Part shown: in pieces, positions 41,369-52,089 of the stretch | Position numbering within the stretch: the stretch's first letter is position 1 | Layout: each line of letters begins with the position of its first letter | Origin: Adiantum capillus-veneris | Taxonomy: Eukaryota; Streptophyta; Polypodiopsida; Polypodiales; Pteridaceae | NCBI GenBank assembly: GCA_014529385.2 | Contig: CM043944.1 | Location: 87,387,884 to 87,451,883, forward strand | DNA length: 64,000 bases | Reading direction: 5' to 3' | The notes under the pieces: model-generated | What the model saw: only the letters and a program-made list of their open reading frames with translations | What the model was told of the DNA's origin: nothing | Databases searched by the model: none | Made by a program: the position numbers and the translations under genes

Positions 41369-41898
41369 ATAGTTGTTAAGTATGGAGCCTGATTTACCCA
41401 TTGTAATTTTTTGTATTAAAAAACGCACATTTGTAAGTCCCCCTTATGAGGAAAAGCCATCGTGCGTGAAGAAAAATCGCTTGTCGAAAACCAAAAATTT
41501 CATAGCCATCGAAATTTTCATTTTCTCTAGAATATTATGGCCGGATGACGGCCGGAAAGTGGTCGAAAAACGGTCGGTCTTTTGGCTGGTTGGCCTGTAG
41601 CCCATAGTCAATGACCGGTGGCCGATTTCAAAGGCAGACTTGTCTTCTCAAGGGGGCCACACATGGACGCATTGGAGGGTCCAATTTGGACTTGTCAACA
41701 CAAGGACGGCTACATACAATTGCCTCTCATGAGAGAGGGCAACCCTTTTTGTTAAGTATGGAGCATGATTTACCCCTTGTAATTTTCTCTGTTAAAAACG
41801 CACATTTGTAAGGCCCCCATTATAAGGAGAAGCCATCGTGCATAAAGAAAAATCACTCGCCGAAAATAAAAATCACTCGTCGAAAACCAAAATTTTCA

Positions 41899-41900
<2 letters not shown>

Positions 41901-41933
<33 letters not shown>
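41901..41933. repeat. 33-base poly-C tract at the 5' junction of PLE copy 1
   Basis: It is an uninterrupted C run between solo LTR 2 and the 5'-truncated PLE sequence. The matching place in PLE copy 2 (48836) has only cc. Confidence 0.95.
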
Positions 41934-43152
41934 ATCACCAAATATACTTCACACCCCCTCCAGCCTAAATCCTTCCCTCACACCCTTAAGAAACCCAAGG
42001 AGTTTGAGGACATCATTCATCTCTCCCTCCTCAAATTCACCAAGTTGCACAAGAATCTATCCAAGGCCACCTCCTTTCACCTCTCACCTAGTGGAAGTCC
42101 ACAATAATAATGCCAATCCCAATAGCCTCAATGAAACCTCCTCGTTTACAACTAGAGGACACCCAAGCTCAAGCCCTTCTTAATGCTAAGTTCACCGCCC
42201 TCACCATCAAATATCAACTAGATTGCACTCTAGCCCTCATCCAAGCCCAAAAACTCCTTGTTCAAAACCTCCAAACCGTAGTGGACAAGTACCACCTTGA
42301 GGTAGAGAGCCGCCTCATCGACCTCCTCAATAAGCTTGCTTCTATTACCTTGCCCCTTATAGTCCCTTGTGATTGGCTCCAATACTTAACAAAATGAAAA
42401 AATGTATCTCTCCAACTTTTCCTCTCCCAAATACAATCCCTTATTGTAAACTCCCATTTAGCCTCCACCAAAGAAGAAGAAGCCCTCAAAACTAGAAAGC
42501 ACACCCTCTCTACCATGGAGGAAACAATCTCCCACCTCCCTAAAGAACAAACCATCAAGGAGCACATAGAGCTAGAAGTTCGTAAGCATTTAAAAACTCT
42601 CCCTCTTCCTAAAAACCCTATCTCCACACCCTACGTCTCCACCCCCACCCCATCAAATCTCATAAACACCTTCCACTCACCAAAGCCCCCTTTTACCCCC
42701 CTAGAGCCTCTTCCCTCACATCCTCCCACCCACCACGCCCTCTTGCTTCCCCCAACAAAACCATCAACATATCACCTACAAACCTCTTTAAATTGCACAA
42801 TCAACCTCCTTCCCCCCCCCCAAATCCCCTCCCTCTAAAAAACCCTTTGTATCCTCCTCGCCTAAGAAACCTACTTTAAACCCAAAATACCCCCTCAATC
42901 GCATTCACAACCTTTTTACACCTAGCAACCATTCTTCCCCCGCTTCTAAACCATTCCCCTACAACAAACTATCTAAACCTCCCCAGCACAATAACCGCAA
43001 TCACCACAACAACGACACCAACCACCTTCACAATATCAATCGTGACAACACCAAGCGCCATCGAAACTTCAATCGCAACAACGACAACAACAATGACGAC
43101 GATGGAGACAACAATAACTACATCCAAAAATGGGAAGGCGATAATTGAATGG
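41934..43152 (+). pseudogene. PLE copy 1, ORF1 fragment (5'-truncated)
   Basis: It is collinear with 48837-50038 of copy 2 at roughly 95 percent identity by eye, but missing the first ~130 codons. Frameshifts and a TGA split it (frame pieces 41838-42107, 42110-42397, 42515-42838). Copy 1 preserves an Asn/Asp/Arg/His-rich carboxyl tail (about 42985-43147, for example N-R-D-N-T-K-R-H-R-N-F-N-R-N-N) that is shifted out of frame in copy 2, showing the original protein was longer than either frame now suggests. Confidence 0.75.
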
Positions 43153-43529
43153 AATTGAAAGAAATTACCTCTATGTGGATTATGGTTATTCATCAATGAT
43201 ATACTTAGTATGTTCAAAGATAAAGGTGTGAAAGAAGTGAAAGGAGAAGAAGAAGAGAGTTTCTCTCCCAAGCCCTATTCTTGCCCTTAGGCAATAAAGA
43301 TACTGTGGGGAGAGAAGTACCTGTAGTAGCAAGGAGATTCTAGAGTTTGTGGAAGAGAATGAGAACCTTAAGAGAGAGAGATGCTTGTGGAAGATGAAGA
43401 TATGGTTACTAACCTTGTGCACATAATTGTTTCCCGCAAGAAGGTTGTACGCATTACATTGACAAGGTTGCTGCTTGAATACCTTCCAATGAAACAATTA
43501 GGACACAACAAGAGAGATGAAAGGAGGAG
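43153..43529. other. Unrelated ~380-bp insert inside PLE copy 1
   Basis: This segment has no counterpart in copy 2 and separates ORF1 from the inverted RT segment. No gene is recognised. Confidence 0.6.
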
Positions 43530-45486
43530 TACAACTTTATACGAATTTAGCATCCTTTGTTTGGTTTAGAAGAGTGGCTAAGTTTAGTCCAACATAGGAC
43601 GGGTTTATCAAGGTGTGAAAGGTTAGGGGAGATGCTGCAGGAAAGATGGAGTGGTTTGCTAATGGTTAGTGTAGGTTTTAATCTCCGTGTTTCTGGTGAG
43701 AAAGGTAGTTTCAGGATGTTAGGGAGAGGACTTTTAGAAGTGGGGGTTTTTGTTAAAAGGGTAGGTCGTTCCTTGTATGATATTGAACAGAACACCTTAA
43801 AGAGGAGATTATTAGGATATCCTCTGTAGAGTAGCCTTTGGAAGAAGAGGTTTCTTAAGAGAGAGAATCCTTTAGAAGTGCATTCTCTAATAATATAACG
43901 TCTTAATTCGTCTTTAATGAAGGCTATTTTTTTGTGGAGAGGGTGGCAAGGGATCCAACGCATATATTGGTACGAGTTGAGAGGCTTTTGATAACAGTTG
44001 GAGTCGAGGATACCACGAAGGTTGAATGATTGACCCTTGAAAAAATGGATATTAAGAATAGTGGCTTCAAAAGAGGTTATGACGGGTGTGATTATAATAT
44101 GATTTTGAAGAGGGAAGGCATAAGAGGCAAGTGCAACAATGAGGGATTTGAGACTGCTTGTCCAAACTACAAAGGCATCGTCTATGTATCTTTCGTAATA
44201 TGATAAGTTTGGGTTATGGATAAGGGGGGAGTGGTTTTCTAGATGGCATAAAAAAAGGCAAGCATAAACCATTGTGAAGTTTGATCCCGTTGCGGTTCCT
44301 TTGATTTGTTTCCACACTTTATCTTTGAAGCAAAGATAATGGTGTGATAAGATAAGAGTGGCGAGTGAAAGGATAAATTCTGTTTTAGGGGTATCAAAAG
44401 AGTTGGTGATGGTGTTTCTAAGGGCCAAGAGTCCCTCCGACATGGGGATGCTAGGGTATAAGAAGGTCACATCAAAGGTGAAAAGGAGACTATGTGGAGG
44501 GAAGGTTTTAGATTGGAGATCGATGATGAGGGATAAAGAGTCTTTAAGGTGTTGTTTTTGTGTAAGAAGGATGGGATAAAGTTGGTAGTGTAGCCATTTG
44601 GAGGCATTTTCAAACAAGTACCCTTGGTAGGAGCAAATAGGGTGGGCTACAAGCAAAGGCTTGTGTATCTTAGGCGGGAATTGGATAGGGCAAGGTTTGA
44701 AGGGTTTATAGAGAGGTGTGAGGATAAAGGTGGTTTCCTCATGGGAGAGGAGAGTATATTTAACGGTGATGGATTGGAGTAAAGAGGCGAGGAAATTGTG
44801 TGTCGGTGGAGTGATGGGTTGGTATGCGGAGGGGTCATTGAGTTGCCTAAGAGCCTCTTGTTCATACCATTCCCTTGGTAGGATGGTAAGGCCTAAGTTT
44901 TTGTCTGTCGGTTTAATGATAATGGAGTGGTCCATCAAAAGTGCTTTAAGGGCATTTTTGACAAAGTTAGGGAATTTGGAGTGGGAGGGATTGTAGCGTG
45001 AAAGAGTATTCCCAACGTTGAGGCGGTTAAGGGAAGTGATGCTCTCTAGAGTAGGATCCATGGTGGGAGGTATCCATGAGGGGTTAGGGGTTTTAAAAGG
45101 AGAGTGTGTGTTAGACGAAGAAGTTTGGAAGAACATTTTGAGTTGTAGGCTCCTAGCTAAGGAGTCATGGGCTTTTAAGATGAGTTCGGGAGGGGGGTTT
45201 TAGGAAGGGGGGATATAAACATTGCTTTTCGTTTATAGAGAGGGGACAGGTGGCAAAGTTATGGACAAAATTATTACAATGATTAAAGACAAGGGTGTGT
45301 GAGGGAAGCTCACCAAAAACCAAGAGTTCATAGGTATGAGGGTTAGTGAGTGGTAGCCAAAACTTGTGTCTTTTTCTTCCACCAAACGAGGGTGAGTTGG
45401 ATGGTGGGGAGAAGAGGGGGCAATCCTCGCCAAAAGAGGGTGAGATGGAAGGAGGGGTAGAGAGGGGAGGGCTCGTCCAAAGGTAC
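43530..45486 (-). pseudogene. Penelope-like reverse transcriptase, copy 1, inverted
   Basis: The minus-strand frame 45136-43547 covers most of the RT: I-I-I-K-P-T-D-K-N-L-G, P-K-I-H-K-P, T-F-D-V-T-F-L-Y-P-S-I-P (motif A), G-T-A-T-G-S-N-F-T (motif B) and R-Y-I-D-D-A-F-V-V-W (motif C, catalytic Asp pair intact). These are hallmarks of Penelope-type RTs. The amino end is frameshifted (45233-45433 is in another frame), and an 8-base deletion near the end alters the last residues. No GIY-YIG domain follows. The whole segment is inverted relative to ORF1 and the 3' repeat of the same element. Confidence 0.85.
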
Positions 45487-46590
45487 GTATATCTTTTTTG
45501 GATTCACTACCTAACTCTAACTACTACCTCTTCTTGTGCAGGTTGATCTCCTCCTCCTCCCTTTCAGTACTCTCAGATGGTATTCCCTCCTAGCCTAAAC
45601 CCCCACCTCCTAAAGATTGTACCCTCTTTTCTTTTCCAGGAAAAGCCTCAAATTTTGTTCCTCATAACCTCAAATTTTGTTGTTCCTCAAGATGTACAAC
45701 TTGAACCAATTTTTTGTTGCTCCTCAAGATATACAACTTGACCTCTATTTGTTTTTCTATAGCACACTCTTTCTCAAAGAAAAAGCCTCTTACTTTTTTG
45801 TTCCTCTAGTTGTACAACTTGATCACTAATTTTTGCTATAACACCTCCCCCCTTCGTTTCCGCGTCTACGAATCCTCTACTATTATTCATTCCTTACCCA
45901 ATTGTTTATTTTGAGAGACACCATTTGAAATCACACCACCAATTATTAGCCATACCTTTCATTCTTAATTGCCTCCATTTGAGTCCAACACTCCACTACA
46001 CCAATCAGTCTGGACCCCCACCCTTGCCTTAAAAATTGTTTTAGCCAAACTGGGCCCCCACCAAACTTACTCTTTTCCCTCCCGAGCAATCTAACACCAT
46101 CACCCCTTTCTAGCCAAACTGGGCCACCATACCCCCATTTTCACCTCCCAACCAACATAACACCATCACCCCGGTTTCCCCCCCCATGTGTACCCCCTGA
46201 AATTCCCTCAGGAGGGTAGTCTCCTCCTTCGTCCCCCTTTTTTTTCTCTCTAAATACCCTTTGGTAAATTATACTTCCCCCCACTTTACCTCTTTCACCC
46301 TTCACTCTTGTTTCCTTTAATATTATAGGAAAACTTCCCAACCAATCCCTTTCTAGTACTCTCCTTTTTAGAGTACACTTTCTTTCATGAAAGTCCCCCC
46401 CGCCCCCCTCCCTCTTTTCCTTATATAAACACCCCTCTCTTTCCCTCTATCAAGTTCTAAAACCTCTACTCTGATAAATTGCCAGTGATGAGCTCCACAA
46501 GGAGCGAAACGCGTTTGGTACACCCAACCCCAACCCAGTCTCTCTTATCCAAGTGCTTCTCACACTTGAAATACTACTTGTGGACAAAAT
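45487..46590 (+). repeat. PLE long repeat (pLTR-like), copy 1
   Basis: About 1.1 kb matches 52090-53192 at ~95 percent identity. It begins right at the inversion breakpoint and ends near ...tacttgtggacaaaat. It contains the first hammerhead-like motif. PLEs are known to be bounded by such long direct repeats, often with tandem copies. Confidence 0.75.
46479..46520 (+). ncRNA. Hammerhead-ribozyme-like motif 1 (C3 mutated)
   Basis: It carries GTGATGA where the core needs CTGATGA, then a perfect 5-bp stem II (gctcc/ggagc, loop acaa), GAAA, a 2-bp stem III (AC-gc-GT) and a GTT site before TGGTA, which pairs with TGCCA upstream (stem I). The cgaaacgcg arrangement with tiny stem III is typical of PLE hammerheads (type I, minimal). 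The C3 change should impair cleavage. Confidence 0.7.
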
Positions 46591-48439
46591 TTTGAAGAAA
46601 TAAGCGTTGCGCACTTCTCCATCCCTACACCCTGAAGCTTGTTCCTACCGTCCCACCTCCTCCCACGTTTCCACCCTTCTTCAAGAAACTTGTGAATTCG
46701 ATAACTTGCAACCCTTCCCTACCAAAATTTCCCCCCCCTTCAATTCCTAACCGGCTTTTAAACTCTCCCTGTTTTCTTGGTTATTACCTTCCCCCTGTTT
46801 TCTTTTGCTAAGCTCTCTAAGATTTTTTGTAACGTTGTCCCACTTTCTTTAATCTGACCTCTACGTTGACAGTCTTAACTTTGTTAGCATTTCACTAGTA
46901 CCATTTTTTTTGCTCCCTTCTACACTCCAGGAGGCCAATAACTCCATTTAATGTGGTTGAATTCGCCATCTAAGCAGACCCTGTAGTAATCCTGGGCTTG
47001 TCTACGATAACCAGCCGCATTCAACTCGCTCTCCTTTCCCAAGCGCGCCAACCTTAAGCCGATTGTTGCCTTTCTCCCTCACCCTCTAGGATTTCGTAAT
47101 CTACCCCCAATGTCTAATTCTCCTGTCTCCTTACACAACATCCCGCTTTTCTTTGCAAACCTTACATAGCACCATTTTCCTGTACTCCCCTCTACAACCT
47201 ACCCCGCACCCAACCTCTGCTACACAGTCTTAACACGCCACCTCCTCTCCGTTGCACTCTCCGCACCAGAACTACACACTAGTCATAACACGCCATCTCC
47301 ATTACACTCTCCGCACCAGAGCTACACAGTCATAGCATGCCTTCTCCTCTCAACCACTGCACTCTCCGCACTAGGACGCCACTTCACAACAATTTCCATA
47401 CCAGGTTACACTGGTCTACTCAGCACTCTCCACGGAGGCAACCACAACTTGTGGACCCGCTAGCTACACTGCAGCCAGCCTCTGACTTGCAGTCCCCCTG
47501 GCCAACCTCGCCCACCCCCAACAATGTCACCAGCCGCTTGATATTGGTAACTGCAACTAACCCTTCCCCGGCTTTCACCTTCTCTATACTGCACCAAACC
47601 TGACTCTGCAGCAGCGCTAAAGCCTTGCACTACTACTACCTGACGGTTGACAGTTTACATGACAGCTAACTCTACTCTGCAGCTTTCGCTTCAATGATGG
47701 TTAACCTCACCACCCACCGCAATACTTTGTACTCTCCATGCAGTAACCCAAAGGTCTTTAACCTAGAATCTTAACAACCTCATAGGCGTAGACTAGTCGC
47801 TCAATATTAGAAGTCTTTAACAAGCTACGGCGCTGCCTCTCAATCGAAGCTCTCAACCCTGCTACACACAACACTCTTAGTTCCAAGGGAGTCGCCTAAG
47901 AACTGCGTCCATGGACGGCTAAACTCAACCCTGACACCTGTACTCTGCCATCTAGCCTCGGTCAACACTTTAGCTCAATAGCGCCAGCCGTCAGCGTTTT
48001 CTCTCAGAGGATCGAACCACCAACCTTAACCTCTTTAACCAAATTCTACACATAGCGAATGTGGTGGGTTCGACCACCTAGGAATAGCGGCTCCATAACC
48101 GACGTGGCGCAACTCTCAAACCTCCTCCAAAAAAGTTCTCACCCTCAACATCCAACATGGCGCGTCCGGTTTCTTGGTCTACAAGCTCAGCCAACTAAAG
48201 ACGGACACTAGCCCCACTTCTCAACATCTTCTCACCCTCACCTCATCAATGACTTCCCTCTACCGGTTTTTTTTAGCACACAATCAACTTCCCCTCTACA
48301 CTCGGCATCGAAAACCCCTTCTCACCGGCTACTTCCCCCCTTACCCTATCAAAGAAGCACTCCAAAGGCACACCGTGGACGATACGACCCGGGTCATCAC
48401 GGCTTTAGCAACATTCGACACCCCCAAACCAAGCAATAC
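46591..48439 (+). other. PLE copy 2, leader between long repeat and ORF1
   Basis: This is a C/T/A-rich region of 1.85 kb absent from copy 1. A ~55-base unit around cactctccgcaccag is repeated three times at 47240-47380. A frame at 48174-48470 runs up to ORF1 and could be its frameshifted start. Otherwise non-coding. Confidence 0.45.
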
Positions 48440-49735
48440 ATGGATTCTCCCCCAACCAATATCCCACTAAACCTCGACAAACCTTCTACCTCGGTCCTAT
48501 GCCCTCCGGTCTTTAGCCCACCCAACAATAACAATATGCCTAGCATGGATAATACCCTTTCTCTAAAACACCTTACTCTTAACATCTTCAAGGATATCAA
48601 CGACGACCTCGAACACCTTTTCGATGAATCCTTCGACTTCTCCCCCAACCCACACCAAGCCGACCTAAGGGTTGAAGACTCACCCCTTAGCTTAGACCCA
48701 AACCCTAACATGGAATCCTCCCCCCCAATCTCTAACCCTCAAAGGAAAACTCAATCCAACCTTCGCATCTCCTTCTCCACCATAAAAAATGCATCCTCGA
48801 CACCGACTACTTCCAAACCCCCCCTCTACCATCCACCATCACCAAATATACCTTACACCCTCTCCGGGCCTAAACCCTTCCCTCACACCCTTAAGAAACC
48901 CAAGGAGTTCGAGGACATCATTCATTTCTCCCTCCTCGAATTCACCAAGTTGCACAAGAAGCTATCCAAGGCCACCTCTCACCTAGTGGAACTCCACAAT
49001 AATAATGCCAACCCCAATAGCCTCAACATGAAACCTCCTCGTTTACAACTAGAGGACACCCAAGCTCAAGCCCTTCTTAATGCTAAGTTCACCGCCCTCA
49101 CCATCCAATATCAACTAGATTTCCCTCTAGCCCTCATCCAAGCCCAAAAACTCCTTGTCCAAAACCTCCAAACACTAGTGGACAAGTGCCACCTTGAGGT
49201 AGAGAGCCGCCTCACCGACCTCGTCAATAAGCTTTCTTCTATTACCTTGCCCCTTATAGCCCCTTGTGATTGGCTCCAACACTTAACGGAATGGAAAAAT
49301 GTCTCTCTCCAACTTTTCCTCTCCCAAATACAATCCCTTATTGTAAACTCCCATTTAGCCTCCACCAAAGAAGAAGAAGCCCTCAAAACTAGAAACCACA
49401 CCCTCTCTATCATGGAGGAAACAGTCTCCCACCTCCCTAAAGAACAAACCATCAAGGAGCTCATAGAGCTAGAAGTTCGTAAGCATTTAAAAACTCTCCC
49501 TCTTCCTAAAAACCCTATCTCCACACCCTACATCTCCACCCCCCACCCCATCAAATCTCATAAACACCTTCCACTCACCAAAGCCCCCTTTTACCCCCCT
49601 AGAGCCTCTTCCCTCACATCCTCCCACCCACCACGCCCTCTTGCTTCCCCCAACAAAACCATCAACATATCACCTACAAACCTCTTTAAATTGCACAATC
49701 AACCTCCTTCCCCCCCCCAAATCCCCTCCCTCTAA
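48440..49735 (+). CDS. PLE ORF1: uncharacterised companion protein (431 aa as read)
   Basis: This is the ORF upstream of the Penelope-type RT in copy 2. The first ~170 residues are Pro/Ser/Asn-rich. Residues ~175-350 are Leu/Lys/Glu-rich with likely long helices (F-E-D-I-I-H-F-S-L-L-E-F-T-K-L-H, L-I-Q-A-Q-K-L-L-V-Q-N-L-Q-T-L-V) that could form a coiled coil. A Pro-rich tail follows. The frame ends soon after a C run (49710), where the neighbouring frame stays open to 50060 and copy 1 encodes a basic Asn-rich tail, so a C-run slip probably shortened it. No known domain is recognised. By analogy with ORF1 of other PLEs it may bind the RNA. Confidence 0.6.
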   Translation: MDSPPTNIPLNLDKPSTSVLCPPVFSPPNNNNMPSMDNTLSLKHLTLNIFKDINDDLEHLFDESFDFSPNPHQADLRVEDSPLSLDPNPNMESSPPISNPQRKTQSNLRISFSTIKNASSTPTTSKPPLYHPPSPNIPYTLSGPKPFPHTLKKPKEFEDIIHFSLLEFTKLHKKLSKATSHLVELHNNNANPNSLNMKPPRLQLEDTQAQALLNAKFTALTIQYQLDFPLALIQAQKLLVQNLQTLVDKCHLEVESRLTDLVNKLSSITLPLIAPCDWLQHLTEWKNVSLQLFLSQIQSLIVNSHLASTKEEEALKTRNHTLSIMEETVSHLPKEQTIKELIELEVRKHLKTLPLPKNPISTPYISTPHPIKSHKHLPLTKAPFYPPRASSLTSSHPPRPLASPNKTINISPTNLFKLHNQPPSPPQIPSL

Positions 49736-50067
49736 AAAACCCTTTGTATCCTCCTCGCCTAAGAAACCTACTTTAAACCCAAAATACCCCCTCAATCGCA
49801 TTCACAACCTTTTTACACCTAGCAACCATTCTTCCCCCGCTTCTAAACCATTCCCCTACAGCAAACTATCTAAACCTCCCCAACACAACACGGCAATCAC
49901 CACAAGAACGACACCAACCACCTTCGCAACGTCAATCGTGACAACACCAAGCGCCATCGAAACTTCAATCGCAACAATGAAGACGATGGAGACAACAATA
50001 ACTACATCCACAAAATGGGAAGGCAATAATTTGGGAAAAGGGGAAGAGAGGAGGGACTAGGGCCTTC

Positions 50068-52086
50068 ATGTCCAAACTCTTGGATACACTTGCTTTTTAC
50101 CAAGGCCCCCCTCCTCCCATACCTTTAGACAAGCCCTCTCCTCTCTACCCCTCCTTCCATCTCACCCTCTTTTGGCGAGGATTCCCCCTCTTCTCCCCAC
50201 CATCCAACTCACTCTCGTTTGGTGGAAGAAAAAGACACAAGTTTTGGCTACCACTCACTAACCCTCATACCTATGAACTCTTGGTTTTTGGTAAGCTTCC
50301 CTTACACACCCTTGTCTTTAACCATCGTAATAATTTTGTCCATAACTTCAGCACCCGTCCCCTCTCTATAAACGAAAAGAAATGTTTAGATCTTGGGCAA
50401 ACTTCTCCCTCAAACCCCCCTCCCGAACTCATCTCAAAAGCCCACGACTCCTTAGCTAGGATCCTACAACTCAAAATGTTCTTCCAAACTTCTTCATCTA
50501 ACACACACTCCCCTTTTAAAACCCCTAACCCCTCATGGATACCTCCCACCATGGATCCTACTCTAGAGAGCATCACTTCCCTTAACCGCCTTAACGTTGG
50601 GAATACTCTTTCATGCTACAGTCCCTCCCGCTCCAAATTCCCTAACTTTGTCAAAAATGCCCTTAAAACACTTTCCATGGACCACTCCATTATCATTAAA
50701 CCGGCAGACAAAAAATTATGCCTTACCATTCTACCAAGGGAATGGTATGAACAAGAGGCTCTTAGGCAACTCAGTGACCCCTCCACATACCAACCCATCA
50801 CTCCACCGACACACAATTTTCTCGCCTCTTTACTCCAATCCATCACCGTTAAATATACTCTCCTCTCCCATGAGGAAACCACCTTTATCCTCACACCTCT
50901 CTCTAAACCCTTCAAACCTTGCCCTATCCAATTCCTGCTTAAGATAGACAAACCTCTGCTTGTAGCCCGCCCTATTTGCTCCTACCGAGGGTCCTTTTTT
51001 GAAAATGCCTCCAAATGGCTACACTACCAACTTTATCCCATCCTTCTTACACAAAAACAACACCTTGAAGACTCTTTATCCCTCATCATCGATCTCCAAT
51101 CTAAAAACTTCCCTCCACACAGCCTCCTTTTAACCTTTGATGTAACCTCCTTATACCCTAGCATCCCCATTGCGGAGGGACTCTTGGCCCTCAGAAACAC
51201 CATCACCAACTCCTTTGATACCCCTAAAATAGAATTTATCCTTTCACTCGTCCCTCTTATCTTATCACACCATTATCTTTGCTTCAAAGATAAAGTGTGG
51301 AAACAAATCAAAGGAGCTGCAAAAACGGGATCAAACTTCACAGTGGTTTACGTTTGCCTTTTTTTATGCCATCTAGAAAACCACTCCCCCCTTATCCATA
51401 ACCCATACTTAGCATATTACAAAGGATACATAGACGATACCTTTGGAGTTTGGACAAGCAGTCTCAAATCCCTCACTCTTGCACTTGCCTCTTATGCCTT
51501 CCCTCTTCAAAATCATATTATAATCACACCCGTCATATCCTCTTTTGAAGCCACTATTCTTGATATCCATTTTTTCAAGGGTCAATCATTCAACCTTCGT
51601 GGTATCCTCGAATCCAACTATTATCAAAAGCCTCTCAACTCGTACCAATATATGCCTTGGATCTCTTGTCACCGTCTCCACAAAAAAATAGCCTTCATTA
51701 AAGCCGAATTAAGACGTTATATTATTAGAGGATGCACTCCTAAAGGATTCTCTCTCTTAAGAAACCTCTTCTTCCAAAGGCTCCTCTACAGAGGATATCC
51801 TAATAATCTCCTCCTTAAGGTGTTCTGTTCAATCTCATACAAGGAACGACCTACCCTTTTAACAAAAACCCCCACTTCCAAAAGTCCTCTCCCTAACAGC
51901 CTGAAACTACCTTTCTCACCAGAAACACGGAGAGTAAAACCTACACTAACCATTACCAAACCACTCCATCTCTCCTGCAGCATCTCCCCTAACCTTTCAC
52001 ATCTTGATAAACCCGTCCTATGTTGGACTAATGGACCAAACTTAGCCACTCTTCTAAACCAAACAAAGGATGGTAAATTCGTATAA
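50068..52086 (+). CDS. Penelope-like reverse transcriptase without endonuclease, copy 2 (672 aa)
   Basis: An uninterrupted frame starts at ATG 50068 (M-S-K-L-L-D-T-L). RT motifs in order: I-I-I-K-P-A-D-K (about residue 208), T-F-D-V-T-S-L-Y-P-S-I-P (motif A, ~358), K-G-A-A-K-T-G-S-N-F-T (motif B, with one extra residue compared with G-T-A-T-G-S in copy 1), G-Y-I-D-D-T-F-G-V-W (motif C, ~453), and a carboxyl P-N-L-A-T-L-L-N-Q-T-K matching the end of the PLE RT region. It then stops; I see no GIY-YIG, Cys or His endonuclease motif before RT, after RT or in the next 1.1 kb. The motif-B insertion may inactivate it. Role: template-primed reverse transcription of its own RNA, perhaps at exposed 3' ends if truly endonuclease-free. 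Confidence 0.85.
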   Translation: MSKLLDTLAFYQGPPPPIPLDKPSPLYPSFHLTLFWRGFPLFSPPSNSLSFGGRKRHKFWLPLTNPHTYELLVFGKLPLHTLVFNHRNNFVHNFSTRPLSINEKKCLDLGQTSPSNPPPELISKAHDSLARILQLKMFFQTSSSNTHSPFKTPNPSWIPPTMDPTLESITSLNRLNVGNTLSCYSPSRSKFPNFVKNALKTLSMDHSIIIKPADKKLCLTILPREWYEQEALRQLSDPSTYQPITPPTHNFLASLLQSITVKYTLLSHEETTFILTPLSKPFKPCPIQFLLKIDKPLLVARPICSYRGSFFENASKWLHYQLYPILLTQKQHLEDSLSLIIDLQSKNFPPHSLLLTFDVTSLYPSIPIAEGLLALRNTITNSFDTPKIEFILSLVPLILSHHYLCFKDKVWKQIKGAAKTGSNFTVVYVCLFLCHLENHSPLIHNPYLAYYKGYIDDTFGVWTSSLKSLTLALASYAFPLQNHIIITPVISSFEATILDIHFFKGQSFNLRGILESNYYQKPLNSYQYMPWISCHRLHKKIAFIKAELRRYIIRGCTPKGFSLLRNLFFQRLLYRGYPNNLLLKVFCSISYKERPTLLTKTPTSKSPLPNSLKLPFSPETRRVKPTLTITKPLHLSCSISPNLSHLDKPVLCWTNGPNLATLLNQTKDGKFV

Positions 52087-52089
52087 AGT

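Noticed and set aside
43186-43553. Minus-strand frames in the 380-bp insert of PLE copy 1
   Set aside because: Short, overlapping in several frames and without motifs; not enough to call a gene.
50068-52086. Telomerase reverse transcriptase as an alternative identity
   Set aside because: The motif A/B/C context (L-Y-P-S-I-P, C-H-L-E after motif B) and the P-N-L-x-x-L-L ending fit Penelope-like elements; no TERT-specific domain is seen.
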